Position numbers and translations under genes: made by a program. Positions 51,027 through 61,019 of a stretch of 64,000 nt of DNA are shown piece after piece (position 1 is the first letter of the stretch; each line of letters opens with the position of its first letter). Source of the stretch: Amylostereum areolatum. Its lineage: Eukaryota; Basidiomycota; Agaricomycetes; Russulales; Stereaceae. The notes beneath the pieces are model-generated. The model saw nothing but the letters and a program-made list of their open reading frames with translations. It did not search any database and was not told the DNA's origin. The DNA lies in the NCBI GenBank assembly GCA_012932865.1, contig SAXG01000005.1:1047121-1111120 (forward strand), read 5' to 3'.

Positions 51027-52599
51027 ATGGTTCGTGTTGCAACCTTGGGCGGAACCGCTCAGGATGTCGTCGTCCGCAAGACCGGGGTCAGTCACTTTAC
51101 GTCTCCTCTGCGTGCTGTCTCGCTGATGCTTGTATCCCAAACCAGCTCGGCACGATGATGATGACGTGCGTTTACCGTCTCTCCACCTCGATCTCCCTGG
51201 CTGATTTGTCCTCAGGTGGAAGCCAAACCCCGTATCCGACGAGGATGCTTTCGGGGCGATCAAAGCAGGCATCGACGCCCTTCCACCCGGGGCCAAAATG
51301 TATCTCAACTGTGGTGAGAATCCAACCCTAAGCGGAGTCCTTGTTTCCTCGAGTTGACTCGCCTACCAGGTCAGTTCTACGCGCAGGACGCCAGCGCCGC
51401 CAATCTCGAGCTCGTCGCGAGGTTTTTCGACAAACATCCGGAGTGCGCGGACAGGGTCTTCTTGAGTGTCAAGGCAAGTCGAAAGTCCGCTCGCCAGGCG
51501 CTTACCATTTCTCATACTTCTGAATCAGGGCGGATGCAAACCCAACACCATGGTGTTTGATGTCTCGTGAGGACGAATTTGTCCTCGATCTCCTCCCACT
51601 CACGTCTAGTTGTGCAGACCTGAAGGACTTCGAAAAAGCGTCGACTTTATCTTGGAAAAGCTGCGGGGAACGAAGAGGCTAGACCTTTTCCAGATCGCAC
51701 GCGTCGATCGCTCGTATCCCCTCGTCCAGCAAATGAAGGTTCTCTCTGACCTTGTCGCTGAGGGCAAGTTCGATCATGTTGGCCTGTCTGAAGCGTGTGC
51801 CGCGACAGTTAGAGAGGCCAATGCTGTAAGTGTTTAAATCTGTTTTTCTACCTGCCCTCCATTAAGGTGTGCCCCGAAGGTTGTCCCGATCGCCGCTGTG
51901 GAAATCGAAGTTAGCTTATGGTCTTGGACCCAAGAAACCCGAGATGGTGACTTTTCGATTCATGCCTCCGCCCAAACACCTTGAAACTGACGTCTCTTCG
52001 GCAGTTATCGCGACTTGCAAGGAACTAGACATCGCCGTAATTGCATATGCACCTCTCGGTCGCGGTATCCTTACTGGCAAGTTGTCAGTGGATGATTTGC
52101 AAGGTCTGTTCTCCGACAACTTGGTTCACCATCATGACTAGATCTATCTTTTAGAGGGCGATTTCCGTAGGCGGTACAGTCGCTTCCAAGATGAGGTGTG
52201 TATCGTCTTCACATCACAATGTACCATGGTTCGCGTTGTTGAAAAAAGTTTATACAGAATTTCAAGCACAACATCGGCAACCTCAAGGCCCTAAATCGCA
52301 TATCGGATCGCAAGGGTGTGACGCTAGCTCAGATGGTTCTGGCATGGGTCAATGCACGCGGACAGCATGTCATCCCTATTCCTGGCTCTTCGTGCGTATC
52401 CCCGCCTACTGTATGACATCGAGGGAGCTTACTTTTATCTAGGAGCGCGGAACACACGCGTGAAAATGTCGTCGGAGGCGACATCTTTATGTCAGCCAAT
52501 ATCGAGGCCCAAATTGAGGAAGTGTTCGCGTTCGAAACTATGCAGGGTTCGAGAGGCGTGCATGGGATGTCCGATGCTGACCAGAAGTTCTGGGGTTGA
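51027..52599 (+). CDS. Aldo/keto reductase, pyridoxal reductase-like
   Basis: NADPH-dependent reductase with a TIM-barrel fold. After MVRVATLGGTAQDVVVRKTG an intron leads to LGTMMMTWKPNP. The substrate loop is MYLNCGQFYAQDASAANLEL, so the catalytic Tyr is kept while the usual Asp is Asn. The catalytic Lys is in VFLSVKGGCKPNT. The usual His region reads DLFQIARVDRSYPLV, with Arg. These changes fit the fungal YakC/pyridoxal-reductase subgroup. Later parts are GKFDHVGLSEACAATVREAN, IATCKELDIAVIAYAPLGRG, VTLAQMVLAWVNARGQHVIP and IPGSS with RENVVGG, which binds the cofactor. One intron, 51474-51528, has a GC-AG donor (AAG then GCAAGT). The end is GMSDADQKFWG. Substrate is inferred only. Confidence 0.9.
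51474..51528 (+). other. GC-AG intron
   Basis: The donor reads AAG then GCAAGT, the usual strong context of GC donors. Splicing here joins LSVK to GGCKPNTMVFD in frame, as the family requires, and no GT donor nearby does so. Confidence 0.7.
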
Positions 52600-52923
52600 T
52601 GCACGTCGATGTATACGGACAATATTGGACTCTGGATCTGTATGGATCTGTATATATATGTACACACACACACACACCCTACGATGAGGCTTATTGCTCA
52701 CCCAGACATGCCGGCGTGATTGCCGCTGGCTCAACGCTGGCTCGGTGCTGTCGGTGCTTCCGTACAATGTTACCGCTGCAGTTTCGGACGAACGTCGGCA
52801 TCCTGCTTATCTTATCTCTTCTGAGTCAGGGCAAGCCCGGCAAGGACGAGTCACTCGGGGCAGACTTTAATCGAAGAGGATCCAGCTTGGTTTCTCCACT
52901 CGCCTGCCTCCTATCTTCAAAAA
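52600..52923. other. Intergenic AKR / asparagine synthetase
   Basis: 3' end of the reductase gene with a TA/CA microsatellite, and the asparagine synthetase promoter. No gene seen. Confidence 0.5.
52650..52677 (+). repeat. (TA)n(CA)n microsatellite
   Basis: A short TA run passing into about eight AC dinucleotides. Confidence 0.85.
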
Positions 52924-55220
52924 ATGTGTGGGATTCTCGCCGTGCACAACATCAGCAAGCCTGGTCAAGAACGCTCGCGATTCATCGCCCTTTCCAAGCG
53001 CCAACGCCATCGCGGCCCGGATTGGTCTGGCTGCTTTGTTGGGAAGCAAACTATCCTCGTACATGAGCGTTTGGCTATCGTCGGTGTCGGTGAGTTGCAA
53101 GAGTACTTGGTGTTTGGTACAGGCACCTGATCATCTTCTAGACACTGGCGCACAACCGCTGACCAGTAGCGACGGCACGATCGCACTTGCCGTCAACGGA
53201 GAGATCTACAACCATGTGAAGCTGAGGGCGGCTTGTGGTACCAGGTCACAAGTTCAAGACACATTCCGACTGTGAGGTCATCATACCTCTGGTGCGCAGC
53301 TCCTCTATTCTTTGCGGTCAATCTTACATGTTCGTTGCAGTACAAAAAACATGGAACAGACCTCTGTGGAATGCTCGACGGCATTTTTTCTTTCGTTCTC
53401 CTCGACGAGTCCGTGGAACCTCCTCGCATCATTGCTGCACGCGACCCCATCGGCATCACAACTCTCTACCAAGGATGGAGCTCCAAACGACCCGGCGCCG
53501 TCTACTTCGCTTCTGAACTGAAGTGCCTCGTCGACGAATGCGATAAAATCATAACCTTCCCTCCCGGTCATGTCTATGACAGCCGCGACGATTCCACAAC
53601 CCGCTATTACACCCCCTCGTGGTGGGACGGCGACGCCGAGACCCCCGACGCGCCCATACCCACGCAGCCCGCCGATCTCAAAATTTTGCGCGAATCTCTC
53701 GAGGCCGCAGTGAAAAAGCGTCTCATGTCCGAGGTGCCATACGGAGTACTTCTGAGCGGTGGATTGGACAGCAGTCTCATCGCAGCCATTGCCGCTCGCG
53801 AAACCGAAAAGGTTGCCCAAGCCCAGTACGATGCGCGCAAACAGAGGCTTTCCCAGCGCGACAGTGGTCTCGCAACGCCTCCGGGCAACACCATCACTTC
53901 CGTTACTGAAGATGGTACGTCCGTGTTTCTGTCGTCCGATTGTTCAGGTTTTGAAATGCCCTCTCTAGCTACTCTCGCATCCTGGCCCCAGCTTCATTCA
54001 TTCTCAATCGGACTCGAAAACTCCCCCGATCTGCTGGCTGCGCGGAAGGCAGCTCATTATCTTGGCACGATACACCATGAGTATGTTTTCACCGTCCAAG
54101 AAGGCCTTGATGCTATTCCCGAAGTTGTTCATCATTTGGAGACGTTCGATGTAACCACGGTGCGGGCAAGCACGCCGATGTATCTCCTCAGCCGAAAAAT
54201 CAAGGCCATGGGTGTGAAAATGGTTCTCAGCGGCGAAGGCAGTGACGAGATATTCGGTGGTTCGTCCACCCCCAATATTAAATGGTGAAAAAGTCTAACT
54301 TGAGTTTAGGCTACCTTTACTTCCACGCTGCGCCCGATCCGAAGTCTTTCCACCAGGAGTGCGTCAAGCGGGTAAAGAACCTCCACACAGCCGACTGTCT
54401 TCGTGCCAACAAGTGCGTTCCGATATTTCTCCTCATTTTTTGTTACTTACTCGGTTTCTTTAGATCGACGATGGCATGGGGTCTCGAGGCTCGCGTTCCC
54501 TTCCTCGACACCAAGTTCTTGGATGCTGCTATGAACATTGACCCCAAAGAGAAGATGTTCTCCAAAGGAGCTGCTCAAGAGGTCGACGAAGACGGCTGCC
54601 CCCGGATGGAAAAGGTGACATCGCCTCTTCCATTCATACAAGTTCCCTCTGACTCTTATCCTTGTAGTACATCTTGCGTAAAGCATTTGACACGGCACCT
54701 GACGGCAAGGTTCGCCTCTGCTTTACCTTAGGTCTTCCTGCTCCAGCTGCTGATTTGCCCTCTTGCGACAGCCCTACCTCCCTCGGTCGATCCTGTGGCG
54801 ACAGAAAGAGCAATTCTCGGACGGTGTCGGATATTCTTGGATTGATGGGTGCGCTCTTTTCTTTCCCTTCTAGTCGATCGCCTCTTACGCGACCCAACAG
54901 GATCAAGGACCATTCTGCGAGTGTTGTGTCAGACGAAGACTTCGCCAAGCGGGCAGAACGATGGCCTGACAGCATCCCGGACACGAAAGAGGCCTACTAC
55001 ATTCGCGAGATCTTCGATGGATTGTTCCCCACCGAGGCTGCCGCAAAAACTGCCGTTCGGTGAGTACTTTCCTTGTCTTCCCCCCCGATCGCTCTGACAT
55101 TGCTTTGAAAGGTGGATACCTCGAGGCGATTGGGGGTGCGCGGCGGACCCAAGTGGTCGCAGCGTCAGTATCCACAACGCGGCGTACGAAACAAGCGAAG
55201 TTGATTCGGGGAAAGCATGA
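52924..55220 (+). CDS. ASN1: Asparagine synthetase (glutamine-hydrolysing)
   Basis: Makes asparagine from aspartate, glutamine and ATP. The start [11 protein letters not shown] puts the catalytic Cys at position 2 after Met removal. The glutaminase domain has [34 protein letters not shown] and [12 protein letters not shown]. The synthetase domain has the PP-loop [57 protein letters not shown] and [15 protein letters not shown], split by an intron from YLYFHAAP. Later come [20 protein letters not shown] and [20 protein letters not shown]. The last exon ends [12 protein letters not shown] frame break lies near 53246, between RAACGTR and HKFKTHSD, where one T is extra; an error is likely because both sides are highly conserved. 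Confidence 0.94.
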
Positions 55221-55635
55221 TGGTGATACAGCAGAATATCTAGACAAGCGTAAATTATTAAAGAGAAGGAAATTGTTCAACATGTATTTTATTGAGTACC
55301 AACGTGAGAGAGGATCAAGGAAGACCAGAGACAAGATGAGGGAGTGTAGATGAGGAGGTGCAAACGAAAGTAATGAAAGGGCCCTTGAGCTGCAGGAGAG
55401 AGAAAATATGCAATGAGTGTGTGCGGTGAGCAAAATAGCAGAACAAGGAGAGAGGTCGTGACATAGGATGGGGAATCGAGCATGAAATAAGCATAAACGT
55501 GCGACGACCATAGGCGGTGGAGACGTCTGAGATAGTTCCAGTAATGTATGACGTGGTATGGTGGTATATGGCAGTGGAGAGGATGGAAGATGATTAGGGA
55601 GGGGAGAAAGCGATCTAATTCTTGAAGTTGTTCAG
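55221..55635. other. Intergenic, convergent 3' regions
   Basis: A purine-rich 415-bp stretch between the asparagine synthetase and RhoGEF stops. Open frames here are not supported by any motif. Confidence 0.5.
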
Positions 55636-58600
55636 CTAAGTATCCTGGCCCATCTGGCGGTGAAGACCCACTCCTGAGTCTTCCGATGGTGCTGGGGAGG
55701 AAAGACCCTTGGAGGTCGATGTCGTGCGCGCGGCAGCGCTGGTCTGCGAGGTGTTGCGAGAACGCTTCATGGTGGTAGTGGTAGTGGTAGTGGTAGCGCC
55801 GGCAGCGGCGAGAGGAGCGCCAGCAGCAGATGCAGCACGGGTGCTCCCGTTCCAATCCGGTCGAGTGACAGTGACCTTGACGGTGTGTCCTTCATCTGAA
55901 TGGGGTCCCGGTCGCCGAGGGACAGGAGTCGCTTGTGTGCGCCGACTGGCGGGTCGCGGCGCAGGTGTCTCCGCAGAAACAAGGCGAGAACCAAACTTGG
56001 CGTTTGCCGAGGACTCTCGGGAATAGCCTGTTGGCGAAGGTGCGCCCGGCCTGCGAGCGCCATGTCCACCAACAGACTGCTTCGTCTTGACGATGGGTTT
56101 CTGAAGCGTGATCTTGTCCGCACCCCAGTAGGAGAAGCTCATCTTGCTTTTGCGATCGGAGTCGTCGGAGTCCATACCGCGATCCTCGTCGTCATCGGGC
56201 AAAGGGACAATACGTGGTTGGACACTGGAATGAGCCTGTTGCTTCGAGCGGACAACTCTGATGGTCGGAATCAGTACTTCAAAACGCGGGCCGCAAAAAA
56301 TGGATACGTACTCCTCCATGGAGACAACACCTTCCCTTGGTTGAGCTACATCGCCAATGGCCCAGGTCTCGATCTGGAAAGAAAAGAAAGTCAAGCAATG
56401 CATCGAGAAAGTCAACGTGATGCATACCTTCACAAATTTGTAAAGATTGCGGGGCCGAGTGTGCGAGTTTCTCCTTCCGTTTGTGGCATACTTGGATTTT
56501 CCTTGAAGCTCCGGCATGGAGTTTGTTCTCGATGTATGCGCGCTGCCCAAGGGCAAGAGACGTCGTGCCCGTCCTCTGACAACGCAGAACAACGTCGTTG
56601 AAAACGACCAACCACATGTCCTTCTTCCCGTTGGTAGTCGACTGAAGAGCATCGCTAAACCGCTTGAACGAAGGTTTGCCCTTGACTGCCTTGTTCGTAC
56701 CCGTTGGAGGCGGAGTCGACGACTTGGTCATTTCCGAGGGTCTCACAGGGTCGGCCATCTTCTCCTCCACCAGAACGCGGGATGGCTTGGGAGCTGCAAG
56801 CTGCCGAACTCTGTCAAGACCCTCGATGCGAGCCAGCACGTCGCGAGTCTTGTCACGCTCCTCTTTCTGTATCTTCTCATCCTCGATGCTACGCACGATG
56901 GTCTCTACTTCTGCGACCATCTGAAGCGTGCTCTCATACTCAAACGTAGACGGATCGGTGTGGAACAGGAGGTTTTGGAATAGAAGTGGGTACTTGAGAA
57001 GACGTTGGAAAGGTTTTGATAGAGATATGGCCAAGCCAGTCTCTCCCTTTTCTTGAGCGTCAATCTCCAACCGACGGATGAACGCGGAGATCCTTTGTTG
57101 TTGCTCGACATCTTGTTTCTTGGAAGCCTTTGCAGGACTCGATGAGTTGACGAGAACTTCGACCTGATCAAGGGCACGTTCAAGATGAAGGACATAATCC
57201 GCATATCCCCGTAAGATATGAGACTATGATGCGATATATCAGTGAAAAGGTGGATGTACATGAGAATTGCGGACCCACAGTTCGCAACAAAGACGTCAGC
57301 GAGAGACCGGACGAGGGGATACTGCTCCTCGTATCGTTTACGCAGTCCGTCACTAAGCTTGAGGTGACCTTCAAGGATGCGACTCTCGATAGGCTTCCAG
57401 GCATAATCGCAGGTCATCCGGTAGTTGATGTGGTGCAACACCTCCGTTGGATAGGATATCTGACTTGGTGAGGCTCTTCTTCGACTTGCGCAGGAGGCCA
57501 CGACTGGACGGAGTTGGAGTTGGAGTTGTTCTGCGGTCTTTGTCACGTTCCGGACCAACGTACGACTGGCGCCCAAGTGAATGCGTCGACGCGTTGGGGT
57601 TAGCGCGAGCAGGAGGAGGCAACGATTGGTGTGATCGCGAGGGGAATGGGACCGTGGGTTTTTTGCTACCGAACCTTGAGGCAGTCGTCCCGTAAGGTGA
57701 TCGAGGGTGGTTAAGTTTAGCTGCGTTGGACGACTTCTGACGGGACTCGGAGTAGCTCTTGCCCATGCGGTCTTGGTCCTCGTCGTCAGAGTTCATGGAC
57801 TCGGAGTCCATGTTCGGAGTGTCTTTGTCGTCTTTCCTCGATGCGGTCTCGATCGCAGTGGGGGTATCAGATCGGAAAGGGGTGGGTGAGAGGAATCGAG
57901 AGGCGATAGGAAGGTGGTCGAGTGATTCTAACGGGGAGTCGTACCTCGGGAGATCGTCAAACTCTCCGAGTGTAGGGGACGCGACGGGGGATGTGGCGTA
58001 GGGATGCAACAAAGGAACGATGAACGTGTCCTTCAGCTTAACAAGTTCAGCAACATATCTGCCGAAAATAGACATCAATTTCTGCGTGTGACATACGACT
58101 GACGGGTGCACGCACCGCTCTTCACTGGCGACGATTTCCCACAACACCTCTTGTCGTGTCCGTTCTCGAGGCCCGAGATTCGAGACAAGGTCCTCCTCTG
58201 CGCCTTCGCTCCACGAAGCGGGAGGTAGAACGCTACTGGCGGCGGCGGACTTTTGCGAGTAGGGCGTCGCGGAGCGCATGGACTGATGGATAGAAGCGGC
58301 GTCACCGTAGCTCTTGCCGGGGAACGGCGAGGGAGCGGCTCGGGTCGATGTTGCCTTTGCGGTATGGTTGCTCGCCCTGGTAGAGCCGACATCGGTTCGT
58401 GAACCAGATGCGGCGGTGGAAGTTGACCCTCGTGGGTCTTTGCCATGTGATGTCTGGAAACGAGATATGGTGGATTTCGCCGGGGGCTGCGGGTCGTCCG
58501 AAGAAAAAGAGCGAATGGGAGCGGTGCCGGAAGGAGTGGGAGGCGGAGAGATGAAAGCAACGCGCTTTTGGATATCGGTGGTGCCGTTACCGGTGTTAAC

Positions 58601-59018
58601 GCTGCCGTTGGTTGTCTTGCGAGAGCTACGACCAGTGGAGTCAGGGTCGACGCGGGGGGACATGGTACGAGTGACGATGGTCGCATCGATGGAATCCTTC
58701 CTCTGCTACGTCGGAGAGAGGACCACGGAGAGGGACGCTCGCGACCGAGGTATAATCCGGGAAGGCGGGGAGGGGTTCTTCGATCGGGGGTAACGGCCGG
58801 GAGGAAATGTCAGGAAGAGGTTTGAAGGAGGTAAAGGAGGAAGGGGTGCCGCTCGAGCGTTGAGGTTGTTGAGGTTGATTGGGAGGCCATTCAGGGAGCT
58901 TTGGAAACTGCGGTGGGAGCTTTTCCTTGTGGAAAGAGGGGGAAGTTTCTGCGTCCTTGGGGTCCCTTGACTTGTCCTTGGAGAGACCCCTGTTGAATCT
59001 GTTCAGAAACGCCTTCAT
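55636..59018 (-). CDS. Rho guanine nucleotide exchange factor (DH-PH)
   Basis: Exchange factor that activates Rho-type GTPases in polarity and wall growth. The start MKAFLNRFNRGLSKDKSRDP is followed by a Pro-rich region; a 46-nt intron after FPDYTS joins to RKDSIDATIVTRTMSPRVDP and more disordered sequence. The DH domain begins RTRQEVLWEIVASEERYVAE and LVKLKDTFIVPLLHP, is interrupted by a long disordered insert (about 57450-57990), and resumes with KLSDGLRKRYEEQYPLVRSL, YVLHLERALDQVEVLV, and GLAISLSKPFQRLLKYPLLF, the conserved helix. A PH domain follows with KKDMWLVVFNDVVLRCQRTG. The tail is basic and Ser/Thr/Pro-rich with a poly-Thr run, ending LHRQMGQDT. The insert within DH is unusual. The exact orthologue and GTPase are not determined. 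Confidence 0.88.
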
Positions 59019-59223
59019 GGCGCGGGGAAAGTGAAGGGAGGACGCGAAATGGCGGAGGGAAGAGGAGGAAGGGAGAAGGAGGCAAGGCGAAAACGTGTTG
59101 GAAGCGCCTCGGATGCGATGCGCGTCTTCTTCTTTCCAAATAATTATATTTCGGGCCCTCAGGCCTCAGGCCTCAGGCTCCCTCAGGCAGCAGGCTACCC
59201 TCCGGTCGCCAGACAATAAGTAT
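59019..59223. promoter_or_regulatory. Bidirectional promoter RhoGEF / methyltransferase
   Basis: Only about 205 bp separate the divergent start codons. It includes a tandem CCTCAGG stretch listed separately. Confidence 0.5.
59157..59194 (+). repeat. CCTCAGG tandem stretch
   Basis: Four CCTCAGG copies, three of them adjacent at 7-bp spacing, 30-65 bp before the methyltransferase start. Confidence 0.7.
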
Positions 59224-60083
59224 ATGCTCTCCGCTCGCCCCGCTCACGAAACAAAACACATCTCTCTCCTCCCTTATCCCTTTCTTTCCTCCTCCTTTTC
59301 TCTCCTTCAGCTCGACGACGGTCGTTCCAACGGCACCGCTCTCTGGCTCGGCGCTCAATGCCTCTCCCTCTTCCTCGTCCAACTTTACTCCCGTCCCAAG
59401 TCGGTTTCGACCGCTCGTCCGAGAGCTCTCGAACTGGGTAGCGGCATCGGCCTTTCCGCGTGCGTCTCCTGCATCTCCGCTTTTCTGCCCTTAATCCCGC
59501 CCCCGTTATCAGACTCGCCCTCGCTTCCATCGGCTGGGACGTGCTTGCCACGGACACCACCCATGTCATCTCCTCCACTCTCTCCAACAACGTCACCACA
59601 AACTCTGCCCACCTTCCCCTTTTATCCGGTGACATCCAAGTTCGTGAGCTCGACTGGACCGTGCCACCCGATAACTGGAACTGGCAACATCCCGTCTCCA
59701 TAGCGTCCCACTCATTCCCGCTAACGCCCGAGGATACAGCGACTTCCGCTCTACGGCCTCCCTTTGACCTGATTATTTCCTCGGACACGCTTTATACTTC
59801 CCAGCTCGTTCAGCCCCTCTTTCGCACGCTTCACGCTGCGGCATCGCGATCCCTTACCCCGTCTGGTCGCTCAGTACCCGTGTACCTATGCATCGAACGC
59901 CGCGATTCGGACCTGATAGACAAGGCTCTCGCGGACGCACAACACATATGGGGATTCTCCGTGGACAGGATCCCTCATCGCAAGGTCGTTAAAGCCATGG
60001 AAAAAGGTGGTCTCAAGTGGTCGCCGGACCAATGGGATGGGGTGGAAATCTGGAAGCTGCAGTTGAAGAAAACAACAGCGTAA
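59224..60083 (+). CDS. METTL21-like protein methyltransferase
   Basis: S-adenosylmethionine-dependent methyltransferase of the Methyltransf_16 group, most of whose members methylate lysines of translation factors or chaperones. The start MLSARPAHETKHISLLPYP is followed by DGRSNGTALWLGAQCLSLFL, in which the N-terminal GxxLWxxA-type motif is visible. SAM motif I is split by an intron: PRALELGSGIGLSA then LALASIGWDVLATD. The family DxxY-type region is PPFDLIISSDTLYTSQLVQP. Later parts are VPVYLCIERRDSDLIDKALA and DQWDGVEIWKLQLKKTTA. One intron was found (about 59460-59508). No frame break. The substrate cannot be told from sequence. Confidence 0.87.
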
Positions 60084-60322
60084 CATACGACTGCCATCGT
60101 TACCCAGGGTCTCGCAGTCACGGTTCGTACTTGTGGGTTATCATCTTTGGGCTGAATCGACTACTTTGCATGATAGTCGCTCCGTGCATTCTGCCGCTGA
60201 TGCCTGAGATCTTTGTATCATCGTAGGATTCGTACTTAGCATCTCCTGACACGCATTTTCTTCATGTTTCGCTGATCTGAAGCTTTAGTCGATGATCGAA
60301 CCCGTGCCGCGACTGATGATTT

Positions 60323-60875
60323 TTAGACAGAAATCAGTTTAACGTCTGAAGAGCTCTCCAGAACTCTGGCAAGGCGACATACAAGATCTTTCCAGGTTTC
60401 GTCTTCATCATTTTCCGTCTGCAGCTGGTAGAGCTGCAGGAAGCCTTGGAATCTGCAGGAGGTTTGAACACGTACGCGACAACTTCATACAAGAAACAGG
60501 CGCACGTTAGCATGCCTTCCTCGGTTACGTCGAGCATCAAGAGATCGTCTTTTTCTTCGTCACTGAGCGGAGCGCCGTTAGTGGCCCGTGCCCAGGTATC
60601 CAAACCAGCGGAATCCAAGTATGCATCGACAGGAGGCTGGAGGAAACCTGGGTCACTATCGGCCTTGCCCTCTGACGTGGGAGTGCAGTATTTCGCAAAT
60701 ATGTGCTTCAAACATGCTTCCAGCTGAGATATATTAAGATGGGAGCAGGTCCTTCTTGGGTTGAGAAAGAACTTACCTCTTTCGATACGGCACCCTCCTC
60801 GTCAAGCAGCGAGACTTTGGGAGAGCCAGCATCCTGACCTTCCCTTTGTGATGCCATTCCTTCAGCCACAATCAT
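60323..60875 (-). CDS. Small EF-hand-like protein
   Basis: A protein of about 115-120 residues. The start is MIVAEGMASQREGQ; an alternative ATG six codons on (60857) is possible. After an intron comes LEACLKHIFAKYCTPTSEGK, then FLQPPVDAYLDSAGLDTWAR and LSDEEKDDLLMLDVTEEGML. Another intron splits the Thr codon before FQGFLQLYQLQTENDDETWK. The pattern, a degenerate EF-hand loop (DVTEEG) followed by GFLxLY...ETWxDL, resembles the EF-hand and following EF-associated region of Miro GTPases, but without any GTPase domain. The loop lacks the glutamate at position 12, so calcium binding is doubtful. Function unknown; the end after KDL is uncertain because another intron could follow. Confidence 0.68.
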
Positions 60876-61019
60876 GATATGTAGGGCAATCGGAATATGA
60901 GAGGCAGAACTTGGATGTTGTAAATGTAGCTTGTAATTGTATGAAAATCTGCGCGTTCTGTCACGTGATAACACGCTCACAGAGCGGCAGTGTTTGCGAG
61001 GCATTCTTAGCACTTCACC
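60876..61019. promoter_or_regulatory. Bidirectional promoter EF-hand-like / PRP28
   Basis: Only 144 bp separate the two divergent start codons; a palindromic E-box lies inside. Confidence 0.5.
60961..60968. promoter_or_regulatory. Palindromic E-box TCACGTGA
   Basis: Same 8-bp palindrome as at 27348-27355, about 52 bp before the PRP28 start and 86 bp before the EF-hand-like start. Confidence 0.5.

Noticed and set aside
52318..52350. CTAGCTCAGATGGTTCTGG, similar to a tRNA A box
   Set aside because: It lies in the aldo/keto reductase exon coding VTLAQMVLAWVNARG, and no B box or acceptor stem follows.
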